This document shows, piece by piece, positions 1 through 9,255 of a stretch of 64,000 nt of DNA. The stretch is from Pantoea rwandensis (lineage in GTDB: Bacteria; Pseudomonadota; Gammaproteobacteria; Enterobacterales; Enterobacteriaceae). The stretch lies in NCBI RefSeq assembly GCF_000759475.1, contig NZ_CP009454.1:4263608-4327607 (forward strand), written 5' to 3'. The position numbers and the translations under genes are program-made. Below the pieces are notes generated by a model, which did no database searches, had not been told where the DNA came from, and saw nothing but the letters and a program-made list of their open reading frames with translations. Numbering within the stretch: position 1 is the first letter of the stretch; every line of letters starts with the position of its first letter.

Positions 1-481
1 TAAGCCCCCCTTCCATTTGCGACAGCCAGTTGAGGTGATGGAAGAGTCCGGCCCAGTACACAGCACAAACCCAGCCAGGGGCCTGCTCTGACTGCTCTTC
101 AGGCGAGGCTCCCGGTGGCAGCATCATACCGCGCACCAGCCTGACGGCACGCGTGGCCACCGTGAGACTCAGGTCGGTAAATCCCCCGGGGCCTGAAAAG
201 GGGCCGTTCCATGCTGCCGGGCAGGCCTGAACGCGGGCAGCCATCTGCTCTAGGGGACTTAGCCACCATGCGTCTGTTACGGGTTTCGAAAGCGGACTGT
301 TTTCTGACAATACTTTGATGAGCTGACGTCGATCCCTTGATGCTAAACAGGCTGCAGCGCTTTGGGCAGGATGCCAGCCCGCCTCTGACGTCTTTATTTG
401 CTCTCTGATATCAGAGTCAGCCTCAGTATCAACACTGTTTTGCTGTCTGTTCCTGCCTGTTAACCAGTTTAGTCCGCGCAC
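1..481 (-). CDS. traI: MobH-family conjugative relaxase, N-terminal part (TraI_2 type)
   Basis: This is the start of a gene that runs off the left edge. I placed the start at a GTG preceded by a strong AGGAGG five bases upstream, and the frame is open to base 1 (about 160 residues). The translation contains WWLSPLEQMAARVQACPAAW, then a GPGGFTDLSL stretch, then RGMMLPPGASPEEQ and a final HHLNWLSQMEGG. This matches the N-terminus of the relaxases of PFGI-1/SXT-type elements (TraI_2 domain, TIGR03760 family), which nick DNA at oriT. The C-terminal catalytic and DNA-binding parts lie outside the window. It is divergent from the plus-strand genes that follow. Confidence 0.85.
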   Translation of the reverse strand, partial: MRGLNWLTGRNRQQNSVDTEADSDIREQIKTSEAGWHPAQSAAACLASRDRRQLIKVLSENSPLSKPVTDAWWLSPLEQMAARVQACPAAWNGPFSGPGGFTDLSLTVATRAVRLVRGMMLPPGASPEEQSEQAPGWVCAVYWAGLFHHLNWLSQMEGGL

Positions 482-686
482 CGTTACCTCCTCAGGTTTC
501 AGCCTGATAAAATGACGTTACGCTAAAAGCCCCTGCCGCAATTGCAATGAAAAACCCGGTATTAGCCGGAGCAGAAATCTCACTTGCTAAAAATCTTCAT
601 AACCGGTTCACGGTTTTTGACTGTCAACCACTCACCTTATTGTTTTAATGCCCCCCTCTTTCCTTCTATCGTGCAGAGTTTCATTT

Positions 687-1247
687 ATGCAGCAGATGAT
701 TGTCTTTATCACCCTGACTTCATGGCTGGTCCTCTCCAGTCTGATGAGCTGCAGCTTTACCGGCGGCAGCAGACATGGCGTTTTTGTCACGGTCTGGGCG
801 CTGCTTGCCTGCATACCTTTCATGCTGAAACCACTTGCCCGCGCAGAACGTCAGTTCAGGCCGGCGTTAACGCTTATAAGCCACAGACGCACGCGAGGTT
901 GGGTGCATCTTGCTCCCTGGCAGCCCACCACGAATCTGACGCCGGAGAAGGTCGGCCAGTTCTGGAACAGCGTTAACACCTCTGCCTGTCAGGCGCTGCA
1001 GACTCACCAGACCGTCATCATCTCCTCCCATCTCCTGACCGGTATCCGCGCCCGCAGGGTGATGGCTCACCTGGAGAAAAGCGGCTTTGATGTTCGCAGC
1101 CGGACATACAGCATTCCCTTTACCCCGGCCAGGAAGGCAGTGATGCAGCTGGAAATCCTTTTCCGACAATGGCGCTGGCGCACGGAATTTCGAAGTGTCT
1201 GGCCTGTGCTGGTTCTGAAACGAAAATCTTCTGATGCGCAAAAATAA
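687..1247 (+). CDS. Small membrane protein, conserved hypothetical
   Basis: About 186 residues. I prefer the ATG at 687 (MQQMIVF) over one at 648 because the hydrophobic N-terminus starts there, although neither start has a good ribosome site. Two hydrophobic stretches (roughly residues 3-25 and 30-48) suggest a hairpin in the inner membrane. A soluble basic domain follows that includes VIISSHLLTGIRARRVMAH. It is divergent from the relaxase gene, so it may belong to the transfer region. I do not recognise its family. Confidence 0.6.
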   Translation: MQQMIVFITLTSWLVLSSLMSCSFTGGSRHGVFVTVWALLACIPFMLKPLARAERQFRPALTLISHRRTRGWVHLAPWQPTTNLTPEKVGQFWNSVNTSACQALQTHQTVIISSHLLTGIRARRVMAHLEKSGFDVRSRTYSIPFTPARKAVMQLEILFRQWRWRTEFRSVWPVLVLKRKSSDAQK

Positions 1248-1422
1248 TTTCCACTATCACCGGACTGCGCAGCAGCTCACACTGGCTACATGCGTGTATT
1301 CGATCTGAACGATCGATTTAATCCGTTATACAGGTGCCGCACAGCCAGGTAACGTAATCACAGCGGCTACAAATGAGCCTGACATAAGTCAAATCATGAC
1401 GTTAGCCAGCACCAGGGAACTT

Positions 1423-2331
1423 ATGAAGCGAAATAATATGACAACCATACTCTCCCGTATTGCGCTGGAGCAGGATGAAGAAATGCAGCAGCTGGTCCGA
1501 CAGTTTGCCGACGGCAAAAAAACAGCGGGCACGCCCATGGCCATCCGCTTTCGTCCTGCCGTGCGGGAGTTCATCTCGCGGGTATCGCAGAGCCTGGGTA
1601 TTTCCACCGCCGAGCTGGTCAACGTTTTGATGGAGGGGATAATGCTGGAAACGCTCGCCCCACGTCAGGCCACAGTGACGCGGATTTATGAACGTTTCTG
1701 GCAGCTGATGGATGCGCACCGGCTTAGCGTTACCGGGGTGGCCACGCTGCTGTCTGGGTTGAACATGGGGCTCAGCGTACTGGAGAGCCGTGAGCGCACG
1801 CTGGACTATCTGACGGCGCCAGTAATCCATCAGTTAGCAGAATGGTTCGGCGTGTCTCCTGACTGGCTTAACGGTTCTGAGGAACAGCCTGTCAAACAGG
1901 TGACGTTCACCTGCTGGCAGGATGTCGCAGATCGCCTCCTGCCTGAGGTCTGCGCCGGAACCGTACTGCCTGCCATTACGCTTGTTCGCCAGGAAAGTAG
2001 TGTTGACCGTATCGGCGGTAAAAATGAAACGCTCGTCTATATTCGTCAGCTGAAACAGATTAACAGAATAACCCTGAGAGTCGTGACCTGCAGTGGCATT
2101 ATTACGAATGAGATTGTAGCTAATTACAAGACAAACGATTTTCTGACTTTCTGCGAAACGATGAGGGAAATATCCCGGCTGGGAGATATCGAAACGGCAT
2201 CAGTGCCTGAGCATATATTCACTCAGTTTATTCGCGGAAATGAATTGCCCGTTTCATTGCTATCAACACTCAGAACTTTTGTCGAAGAACAGAAAGACAA
2301 GGGTGTTAACTGTCAGTGGGGTAGGAAATAA
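1423..2331 (+). CDS. Putative DNA-binding regulator (ribbon-helix-helix-like plus HTH-like)
   Basis: The ATG at 1423 is preceded by AGGGA at good spacing, giving about 302 residues; an in-frame ATG lies at 1396. Residues around 35-70 (MAIRFRPAVREFISRVSQSL and the following helix) look like a ribbon-helix-helix dimer unit. Residues around 85-155 contain a helical segment ending in HQLAEWFGVSPDWLNG, typical of XRE-like helix-turn-helix proteins. The C-terminal half is mixed alpha/beta and unrecognised. It stands alone on the plus strand between the relaxase and the TraF-like gene, so it may regulate transfer functions. That role is inferred from context only. Confidence 0.6.
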   Translation: MKRNNMTTILSRIALEQDEEMQQLVRQFADGKKTAGTPMAIRFRPAVREFISRVSQSLGISTAELVNVLMEGIMLETLAPRQATVTRIYERFWQLMDAHRLSVTGVATLLSGLNMGLSVLESRERTLDYLTAPVIHQLAEWFGVSPDWLNGSEEQPVKQVTFTCWQDVADRLLPEVCAGTVLPAITLVRQESSVDRIGGKNETLVYIRQLKQINRITLRVVTCSGIITNEIVANYKTNDFLTFCETMREISRLGDIETASVPEHIFTQFIRGNELPVSLLSTLRTFVEEQKDKGVNCQWGRK

Positions 2332-2525
2332 AAAAATTAACTAACCGGAAAATATCGCTCGTTTGAATAGCTCACAGGCGTGAGGAAAAGATTAACTCTT
2401 AACGATACATTGCTGTTTCATCCCTCATTATTAAATGGCGGCAGCAGAATTTTACCCTTATTTATTGGTGCGTCAGTACCAGGGATTAGCTTTATCCAAA
2501 AAATACAACCGATGAAAGGAAATAA

Positions 2526-3734
2526 ATGATGAAAGTATCCATGATTACACACGGAATAACACTGGCGCTGTTTGCGACTGCTTTGCCGGCGGCTCAGGCA
2601 GCAGGTTCCTGGACCGAGGCGCGTAATGACGCAATGGGCGGTACTGGCGTGGCCTCATCCAACTACACGTCGGCCGCGCTGGCCAACCCGGCGCTGATGA
2701 CACGCCATGATGCCAGTGACGATTTGGGCATTATCCTTCCGGGCATCGGGGCACAGATCAGCGATCCGGATAACTTGCAGGACGGCCTTGATCGCGTAAA
2801 AGACAACTGGAAACGCCTCAGTGACTTTGCTGGCAGTGGTAACAGTGCAGCACAGTCCGCAGCGCTCAAAAAATCTCTGCAGGACGTCTCAGGTGACAGC
2901 GGTCACGCCAGCGCTGGCGTGTCGGCCGTGATTGCCATTCCGAACGACACGCTGCCCTTTGCCCTGGTGGTGAAAGGCTGGGGACAGGCAAAGGCCCGTG
3001 CAGTAGTGACCGATCACGATCTGAAGTATCTCGATACCGCGCAGACCGGCATTTTCTCGCCCACGCAAGACGATCTGGACCAGCTCACCTCTCGTGCAGA
3101 AGGGGTGGCGGCACTGGTCAGTGAATACGGCCTCGCAATGGCCCATCAGTTTACGCTGGCCGGCACACCGGTTTCGGTGGGGATCACGCCAAAATTTCAG
3201 CGGGTCGATACCTGGAACTATAACGTGGCCATTAATAACTACAGCACCTCTGACTTTCACAGCGGTGAGTGGAAACGCTCGGAAAGTGGCGCCAACATGG
3301 ATATCGGTTTAGCCACGCAGCTGACACCTGAATGGACGGTGGGCCTGACCGGACAGAACTTGTTCTCACGGAATGTGAGCACCCGTGAAGTGAATGGTCT
3401 CCAAGACACTTTCCAAATTCGCCCGCAGGCCACGGCAGGTACCTCCTGGAGCAATGGCCTCATCACGCTGGCGACAGATGTTGATCTGACACCATCCAGT
3501 GACTTTGCCTCCGATGAAAAAGAACAGTATGCCGGTGTAGGTGCCGAACTCAACGCATGGGACTGGGCCCAGGTGCGCGCTGGCTATCGGGCAGACATGC
3601 GCAACAGCGACAACAACGTGTTTAGTGCTGGCATCGGCATTTCGCCCTTTAGCGTGGTCCATCTCGACCTGACCGGTATGGCCGGAACCGACCGCACCTA
3701 TGGTGCGGCGGCTCAGCTTACCTTCACATTCTGA
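2526..3734 (+). CDS. traF: TraF_2-type conjugal transfer protein, outer-membrane barrel-like
   Basis: 402 residues with a clear Sec signal peptide (cleavage after PAAQA near residue 26). The mature start GSWTEARNDAMGGTGVASSN and the ANPALMTRH segment are typical of the TraF_2 family (plasmid transfer operon TraF, PF13729), which resembles FadL/OMPP1 beta-barrels. Alternating hydrophobic strands fill the C-terminal half and the protein ends in a phenylalanine (QLTFTF), as outer-membrane barrels do. AAAGGA lies 8 bases upstream of ATGATG, so either methionine could start. A lipoprotein gene follows 46 bases downstream. Its exact role in mating is not established by the sequence. Confidence 0.8.
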   Translation: MMKVSMITHGITLALFATALPAAQAAGSWTEARNDAMGGTGVASSNYTSAALANPALMTRHDASDDLGIILPGIGAQISDPDNLQDGLDRVKDNWKRLSDFAGSGNSAAQSAALKKSLQDVSGDSGHASAGVSAVIAIPNDTLPFALVVKGWGQAKARAVVTDHDLKYLDTAQTGIFSPTQDDLDQLTSRAEGVAALVSEYGLAMAHQFTLAGTPVSVGITPKFQRVDTWNYNVAINNYSTSDFHSGEWKRSESGANMDIGLATQLTPEWTVGLTGQNLFSRNVSTREVNGLQDTFQIRPQATAGTSWSNGLITLATDVDLTPSSDFASDEKEQYAGVGAELNAWDWAQVRAGYRADMRNSDNNVFSAGIGISPFSVVHLDLTGMAGTDRTYGAAAQLTFTF

Positions 3735-3780
3735 TAATTACGGGCTGCTTCATGCAGCCCTTCACTGAAAGGTTAATAAA

Positions 3781-4314
3781 ATGAAAAAAATGTTCTCTGC
3801 TGTCTTCTTTACAACTATCCTTATGGCGCTGACAGGCTGTAGCAATAACGCCTTAAACGAATTCGGCCTCGGCAATCTGAATTCGCTCCTCAATTCCCCC
3901 AGCCAGCAGCCAGCGACTGAGAACGCAGAATCGACACGTCGTGACTCGGTGACCTGGACCTCAGGAACTTTTTCGGTTCGAGTTGATGTGGTTGCAATGC
4001 GACTAAAACAACACTACGGATTTGTGTCGGATACTGATATCGCCGCTGCGCGTAATAGCGGCCAAGGAAATGCTGGCTGGTCAGCGTCAGCCATATCAGA
4101 AGGCGCCAGCTGGGAGGCACAGCCGGGCAGCTACTATCGCATGAGCCGGAACTGGGCCGGAAATGACCGCCTGACGCTCGAAGTTCGGGGGAGCAGTAAA
4201 GAGAGCTTCATTACAGCAACCTATATATCTTCCAATCCGGAGCATCTAAAGAAAACCTGGACATCACGTCTGTGGAAAAAAATTCCGGACGTCGCTGGCG
4301 GTTCTCTAAAATAA
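3781..4314 (+). CDS. Hypothetical lipoprotein
   Basis: 177 residues with a lipoprotein signal: a basic N-terminus, a hydrophobic core, then the lipobox LTGC with the modified cysteine near residue 20. The mature part is polar and contains SVTWTSGTFSVRVDVVAMRL and WEAQPGSYYRM. It lies just downstream of the TraF-like gene on the same strand, with AAAGG upstream of its ATG, so it is probably cotranscribed and anchored in the outer membrane near that protein. I do not recognise its family. Confidence 0.65.
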   Translation: MKKMFSAVFFTTILMALTGCSNNALNEFGLGNLNSLLNSPSQQPATENAESTRRDSVTWTSGTFSVRVDVVAMRLKQHYGFVSDTDIAAARNSGQGNAGWSASAISEGASWEAQPGSYYRMSRNWAGNDRLTLEVRGSSKESFITATYISSNPEHLKKTWTSRLWKKIPDVAGGSLK

Positions 4315-4330
4315 ATAAGGGGGGCATTTC

Positions 4331-4752
4331 ATGATTGAGTTATAGACTCAACTTGATGCAATCCGCGACCGGATTGCAGATGCGCAGGATATTGCGGCAC
4401 GCAGGGTACGCTCCGTTAGACGTGCAGAGCGCAATCTTGAAATTGCAGAAGACAACCTTACTGAGTTGCAAAACAAACGTGATAAACTGCTTATTGCTTC
4501 ATGGGGAGACATACCGAACTGGCAGGTTATTTTTGACATGGTTAATCCATGTATGAATATAAAGAACAATGGGCCGGGGAAAAAGGCCTTCGCACTGCCG
4601 GGATGTATAACTGCAATACAAACCAGGGAGCTTTCTCTGTTGGTTTTACCACAAACTCCGAACATGAGTTGCATCAAAATATCCGCATGGTTGAATTCGT
4701 CATGCAATATCTACGGGCTGACCGTAATAAAAAAAGTAATGATTGTATATAA
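4331..4752 (+). pseudogene. Degraded gene with an early amber stop and a frameshift
   Basis: An ATG at 4331 with a strong AAGGGGGG upstream is followed by an amber codon at codon 5 (4343-4345). The same frame then reads on as a convincing charged helix (TQLDAIRDRIADAQDIAAR through LIASWGDIPNWQVIFD). Near 4549 the coding sense passes to another frame (MYEYKEQWAGEKGLRTAGMY onward), which ends at 4752. One ancestral gene broken by a nonsense codon and an indel explains this best. Two overlapping small genes remain possible. The function is unknown. Confidence 0.5.
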
Positions 4753-5030
4753 CGTCCCGACGGATAATTGTTGCTAAGATTTTGTTTTTAATACAGCGAC
4801 AGGAAAGTGTGGAATTACCACTGACAGCTTTATGTGCCGCAGTAGTATTATCGAATTCTCAACAGCAGAATAAGCGCTGCGTTATCTGCAAAGCATTTCT
4901 GATACCGATATCGTCCCTGAGCCAGAATGCCTTCCCGGAACAGAAATATATCCTTCCGGAGGTGAAAAATGACACTTACCGTGCGGCCTGGCGTGATCTT
5001 GACCCGCCATCTCCAGATAGGTATTGTATC

Positions 5031-5117
5031 TTAAGTTAACGATGCCAGCTGCCGTCGGTATTCCCTCGGGGAATGATATCCCAGCACGCTGTACGTATGA
5101 TTTTCATTGTAATAGCG
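5031..5117 (-). mobile_element. IS3-family transposase remnant (OrfB C-terminus)
   Basis: On the minus strand, 28 codons ending at a stop at 5031-5033 read YYNENHTYSVLGYHSPREYR and then RQLASLT. This is the hallmark C-terminus of IS3-family OrfB integrase-type transposases (the LGY.SP.E motif). The upstream codon is a stop, so only the tail remains. The remnant sits exactly at the edge of the AT-rich biosynthetic cassette and is probably a scar of its arrival. Confidence 0.75.
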
Positions 5118-5163
5118 TCACTAAAATGAATTTTTTTCGCTATCAAAGAAAATCATATTGCCT

Positions 5164-6360
5164 TCATCGGCTAGTCGATTTTTTAATTCCAACTAAACTC
5201 GATAAAATAATCAAAAAAGCCATCGTTATAAATGAAGAAAATAACCCTAATGCAGCAAAACAACCTGCAATAAGTCCAGAGCTCGCTTCTGCAGTATTCG
5301 CTAAGGTAGAAAAAGTACCAAAGCTCTTTCCTATATTATCTTGTGCGGAATAAGATTGAATGGCTGAGACTAATGTTATATCAACAAGTGCGCCTATAAA
5401 ACCAAGCGCTAAGGCTAAAGCTATGACTAATGAAATATTTATTAAAGAGACAACAGGGAGAGAAAGCATTACGACACCGTAGCAGAACCAGAATAGCATT
5501 AACTTATAAACACTTGTGTTGTAGACAATTTTCGTATAAAAAATGCCCCCTAAAATAGTACCGCAAGCGCTAGCGGAGAAGATGTAACTAGTAATTATTT
5601 CATTCCCTCCATTTTCAAGAACATATGCTGGAATTATAAATCTTAAAATAGATCCTGTAAAAAGTATACATACCGCTGAGCCGAAGATCGCAATAAATAA
5701 TTCCGCTTTAGAGTGATAAATCTCCTTAAGATATAGGATATTCTCTTTATAAACCCTTGATAAATTAAATTCAACATCACTCGTCGAGCTTTTATATGTA
5801 AATTGCATCAGTATAACTATAGAAGTGAAGTATGTCACAGCATTAAATAGCATAACGTACCGCTTATCTGATAAAGATATAATCAATGTGCAAATTAAAG
5901 GGCCAATTACAGATGCTGACTCCTCTATTATTTGCATTATTCCATTAACACGAGTCAAATCTTTTTTGAAGAATAGATTTGGAATTGCCGTCTGAAAACT
6001 GGGCTGAAAAATGCTCCTGCCGATTGTGGTTAATATTGAGGCTAACATCATTAACTCGACGTTTAAAAAGTCGCAGTAGTAAAAGATGAAGATTAATGAT
6101 GTTGCAATTAACCTTATTATTTCGCTATAAATAACATTAGATTTTATTTTTCTATTGTCAGCAAGCCAACCACCCAGCGGACCAAAAAAAAGGAAGGGTA
6201 TAAATCTGAAAAAATACACTATCCCAATCAGCCAGAAGTTATTGTTAGTAATCTCTAACAGAATAAATACAAATGCAACTTCATAGGCATAATCGCCTGT
6301 TTTAGAAATGAATAAAGATGATGCCAACAAATTAAAGTTTTTATTTTTTAATAGCGACAT
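5164..6360 (-). CDS. MFS transporter, probable peptide-product exporter
   Basis: About 398 residues. I chose the ATG at 6360 (MSLLKNKNFNLL), preceded by GAGGTTGAG, over an upstream TTG. The protein is strongly hydrophobic, with ten to twelve membrane segments. The segment FFGPLGGWLADNRK after the second helix matches the loop 2-3 signature of the major facilitator superfamily (G.L.DR.GR type). It is the last gene of the cassette and its start overlaps the end of the P450 gene by 20 bases, so translation is probably coupled. Export of, or self-protection from, the cassette's product is the natural role. It is AT-rich like its neighbours and unlike the flanking plasmid genes. Confidence 0.8.
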   Translation of the reverse strand: MSLLKNKNFNLLASSLFISKTGDYAYEVAFVFILLEITNNNFWLIGIVYFFRFIPFLFFGPLGGWLADNRKIKSNVIYSEIIRLIATSLIFIFYYCDFLNVELMMLASILTTIGRSIFQPSFQTAIPNLFFKKDLTRVNGIMQIIEESASVIGPLICTLIISLSDKRYVMLFNAVTYFTSIVILMQFTYKSSTSDVEFNLSRVYKENILYLKEIYHSKAELFIAIFGSAVCILFTGSILRFIIPAYVLENGGNEIITSYIFSASACGTILGGIFYTKIVYNTSVYKLMLFWFCYGVVMLSLPVVSLINISLVIALALALGFIGALVDITLVSAIQSYSAQDNIGKSFGTFSTLANTAEASSGLIAGCFAALGLFSSFITMAFLIILSSLVGIKKSTSR

Positions 6361-7441
6361 TTTTCTCAACCTCAATTACAAATTTTTCAGCACCTAAAGC
6401 TGAAAATCCTTCAGATATTGCAGAAATTGATAATTCAAAGTTTTTACTTCTGTCAACTATCAATTGTACAACCTTTGATGCTATAGACATTGCAACGCCC
6501 ATCCCAATACATAAATGTACTCCTGCCCCGAATGACAGTGGCCTTTTTTTTCTTCCATGAATGAAGGAAAATGGAGATTCAAAAACGTTAGGATCAAAAT
6601 TAGCCAATCCAGTCATAAACAATACTTTATCACCTTTTTTAAAGCTAACTCCCTGATATTCGAAGTCCTGATTAAATACACGACCTACAGATAAAACTGG
6701 CGGATGAAGACGGGAAACCTCTGTTATGAGGGCGTTGATTGAACAGGGAAATGGAAGCAAATTAAAATTTTTTATATCGAATAACGCGGCAACAATCAAT
6801 TGCATTGTGGTTTGATGAGCTGCAACGAAAGCTATTGTTAAATCAATAGAGTCAATATCATAAGATTCTTTGCTAATATTAACATTAGAGTCTTGGGATA
6901 TTTCATAATAAATCTTTAGAAAAGACTCCATTATATCCACAAAGTGATCACGCCCTTGCACCTTACCATCAAATAGATTTCCAACATTTTCAGCGTGGCG
7001 AGATATGTTTCCTGAAAAACTAATCCCAGTTAGCAACTCCGCCAGCCTATTATTTAATGCTCCTAAATGCTGCTCGGTAATTACTTTATCTTGAATAAAT
7101 AACGACAATTCTTCAAAATTGATGCTCTTATAGTTTTCATGAATTATATTAATAACGTTGCTTTTACTGTGATCCCTAAAAATCAGTGACTTAGTAAGCA
7201 AAAATTGTGCTTTTTCAACAGTGTATTTCTGGCTATCATCAAATAAATCCAAGGGAACTTGCATCCTGTTCTTCGTCAGAACGCTACTGTTCAATAACTC
7301 CACACAGCTATTGTAACCATAGAAAATCCAACTTTTTTTCTCTTCGTCAAATACATACCCCCTAGAAAGAATATCTCTTGAATTCAGTTCAAAATATCTT
7401 TTCTTAAACTCGTCTATTAAGTTTTTAGAGACATTAGACAT
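6341..7441 (-). CDS. Cytochrome P450, cassette tailoring enzyme
   Basis: 366 residues, somewhat short for a bacterial P450 (about 400). The haem-binding loop LSFGAGVHLCIGMG puts the cysteine ligand at residue 311. The K-helix ExxR motif is EVSR at 241-244. The I-helix segment AAHQTT (about 207-212) has glutamine where most P450s have an acidic residue beside the conserved threonine, as seen in some P450s with unusual chemistry. The ATG lies 8 bases inside the end of the radical SAM gene, so the two are coupled. Known P450s in peptide pathways crosslink aromatic side chains. The Tyr, Phe and Trp near the end of the 24-residue peptide make that plausible here, but this is inference. Confidence 0.88.
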   Translation of the reverse strand: MSNVSKNLIDEFKKRYFELNSRDILSRGYVFDEEKKSWIFYGYNSCVELLNSSVLTKNRMQVPLDLFDDSQKYTVEKAQFLLTKSLIFRDHSKSNVINIIHENYKSINFEELSLFIQDKVITEQHLGALNNRLAELLTGISFSGNISRHAENVGNLFDGKVQGRDHFVDIMESFLKIYYEISQDSNVNISKESYDIDSIDLTIAFVAAHQTTMQLIVAALFDIKNFNLLPFPCSINALITEVSRLHPPVLSVGRVFNQDFEYQGVSFKKGDKVLFMTGLANFDPNVFESPFSFIHGRKKRPLSFGAGVHLCIGMGVAMSIASKVVQLIVDRSKNFELSISAISEGFSALGAEKFVIEVEKNVAIKK

Positions 7442-8825
7442 ACATTAGCTCTTTTTTTGCGATGAATTTACCTGGTGTATTCAATTGTTCGGTTATAAAT
7501 CTTTTCATGGCCACCTGATCAGCTTCGGGCATAAGCCAATACATGATATTTGTATACCAATACCATCCCAACTTAGTGAGATAAAAACTTCCGCCGGTAT
7601 CAATAATTAATTTATTCTGGATGAGGATCTCGATTTTTTCTTGCAAAGCGAACGGTATCTGGTTCATCTTCACTTTATCTTTGCTGATAACCCCATGATA
7701 CGGAAGGCGTAAAATTATTGGTTTCATCTCATCCAAAATTGGTGGATGCTTGCTGATAGTCGCCATAACCTCTCCCTTCTCAAGAGAAGTCAGGTATTTG
7801 TTCCTGCTGGATGTATTGGTTATAACATGTTCTCTTATAGAGCTGACGGCATTGACTCCAAAACCATGTAGGTCATGATCTGAATATCCATAAACATGCT
7901 CATGATAAATAAAACTGTATTCGTCAGTTACAACTTCATTGGTGACATTTTTGCATCTAAAATAGCCATGCCCATTATGAGGCATAAATCCCTTACTTCT
8001 CATGTATGCATCCACTAACATATTCATAGTGAATTTTCTAGTAGCCGTTGTTAGCGGCAATTCCCTGTTTTGAATTGCCTTATGCAACTTGGCCTGAGTC
8101 ATAACGTTATCTATTGGATATATGTCAATATTAGTCGTCCCTAAATCAATAGCCTTTTCCAAGTCCCTAATTATATCCTCCTCATCTTGACCATTCATGC
8201 CATATAAAATATCAAATAGTACATTATTGAAATTTTTGTTTAAAATTTCTGAGGCAAATTCGATCTGCTCAAATGTTGATGTTAAATTAAATAATTTCCG
8301 CCACTCTGGATTGAATGTCTGAAGACCAAAACGAGGATGGGTAACCCCCATTTCTTTTAATGCGTTAACTTTCTCTTCTGTTAGGCTCTTAATTTCTATT
8401 TCAAAAGAAAACTCACATCCCTCTGAAAGGTTAAAATGTTTTTTTATAGTTTCACCTATGCGAAAAATATTTTCCGGGGATAGTAATGATGGGGTGCCAC
8501 CTCCAAAAAATATTGACCTTACAGGAATCGCTTTGTAATCGTTGAAATTTGATTTTATTTCTAATTCTTTGATTAACATTTCGGTGTATTTATCAACCAA
8601 CTCAGCGTCTTTGTAAGCTCCTCTTGTGAAAGGACAGAATGTACATATAGTTTCGCAGAAGGGTATATGAAAATATAAAGCTCGAGACTTTATATTCTTA
8701 TTGCTGTTGGAAAGAACATCTTCCAGGCTCAAGTTTGCTATGCTTTTCCCTTGATTTGGGAAGAAGAAATTATATACAGGAAATTGATAATCAAACTTAA
8801 ATAGGCCATTGTCTTTAATGTTCAT
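7434..8825 (-). CDS. HemN/HemW-like radical SAM enzyme
   Basis: 463 residues. The iron-sulfur site is CETICTFC (Cys57, Cys61, Cys64; CxxxCxxC). It follows YFHIPF, as in HemN-family proteins, but lacks the extra cysteine of true coproporphyrinogen oxidase. The SAM-binding GGGTPSLL follows at about 108-115. The C-terminal region (LRLPYHGV through GWYWYTNIMYWL) resembles the HemN_C winged domain. Class C radical SAM methyltransferases of natural-product pathways share this architecture and bind two SAM molecules. Because it sits beside a SAM decarboxylase gene, it might use decarboxylated SAM as a co-substrate. That is a hypothesis. The ribosome site AAGGA precedes the ATG. Confidence 0.88.
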   Translation of the reverse strand: MNIKDNGLFKFDYQFPVYNFFFPNQGKSIANLSLEDVLSNSNKNIKSRALYFHIPFCETICTFCPFTRGAYKDAELVDKYTEMLIKELEIKSNFNDYKAIPVRSIFFGGGTPSLLSPENIFRIGETIKKHFNLSEGCEFSFEIEIKSLTEEKVNALKEMGVTHPRFGLQTFNPEWRKLFNLTSTFEQIEFASEILNKNFNNVLFDILYGMNGQDEEDIIRDLEKAIDLGTTNIDIYPIDNVMTQAKLHKAIQNRELPLTTATRKFTMNMLVDAYMRSKGFMPHNGHGYFRCKNVTNEVVTDEYSFIYHEHVYGYSDHDLHGFGVNAVSSIREHVITNTSSRNKYLTSLEKGEVMATISKHPPILDEMKPIILRLPYHGVISKDKVKMNQIPFALQEKIEILIQNKLIIDTGGSFYLTKLGWYWYTNIMYWLMPEADQVAMKRFITEQLNTPGKFIAKKELMYV

Positions 8826-8834
8826 AATAAATCC

Positions 8835-9233
8835 TTAATTGAAAGTTTCTATATTCACACCTTTCTCTATATTGTATTTAGAAACGCTACCCCCCCTTTC
8901 AAGATAGCGAACTAGCAGCCTTTTGCTTTCACCTAATTCTTTCTCAATTTCTTTGATTGCTAACAAACAGTCTTTACCACATGTATATAGATCAATACTT
9001 ATATAATTATTTTCAGGGTATGTATGAAAGGAAAGATGCGATTCACTCAAGAGATACACACCCGTAACTCCTTCACCTCCTGAATCAAACTTGTGAAATA
9101 TTGAACCAAGAATAGTAAATTCTGTTCGATTCAATATTCCCGTGAAAATTGATTTTAATGAATTCTCGCTTCTCAGTAATTCTGAGTTTTCGAGGACTAT
9201 ATCAAGTACGTAGTGATGACCTGTATCATCCAT
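8835..9233 (-). CDS. Pyruvoyl S-adenosylmethionine decarboxylase-like protein (SpeD family)
   Basis: 132 residues from the ATG at 9233, which has AAAGGTG upstream. Longer readings would run through the hairpin at 9256-9287. The segment LLSESHLSFHTYPE carries the self-cleavage site Glu64-Ser65, which generates the pyruvoyl group, and the processing histidine His70. DLYTCG supplies the catalytic cysteine Cys85. These correspond to Ser63, His68 and Cys83 of the Thermotoga maritima enzyme, and the length fits the small prokaryotic class. Members decarboxylate SAM for polyamine synthesis, and some relatives decarboxylate arginine or ornithine. No aminopropyltransferase is nearby, so the role in this cassette is open. 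It lies 10 bases upstream of the radical SAM gene. Confidence 0.88.
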   Translation of the reverse strand: MDDTGHHYVLDIVLENSELLRSENSLKSIFTGILNRTEFTILGSIFHKFDSGGEGVTGVYLLSESHLSFHTYPENNYISIDLYTCGKDCLLAIKEIEKELGESKRLLVRYLERGGSVSKYNIEKGVNIETFN

Positions 9234-9255
9234 ACAATCACCTTTATGTATTACC

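Noticed and set aside
481..690. oriT between the relaxase gene and the divergent membrane-protein gene
   Set aside because: No clear inverted repeats or known nic sequence could be seen. MobH oriT sites are often away from the relaxase gene.
7434..8825. Naming the radical SAM gene hemN or hemW
   Set aside because: The CxxxCxxC site lacks the extra cysteine of HemN, and the gene sits among peptide-cassette genes, so a haem-synthesis role is unlikely.
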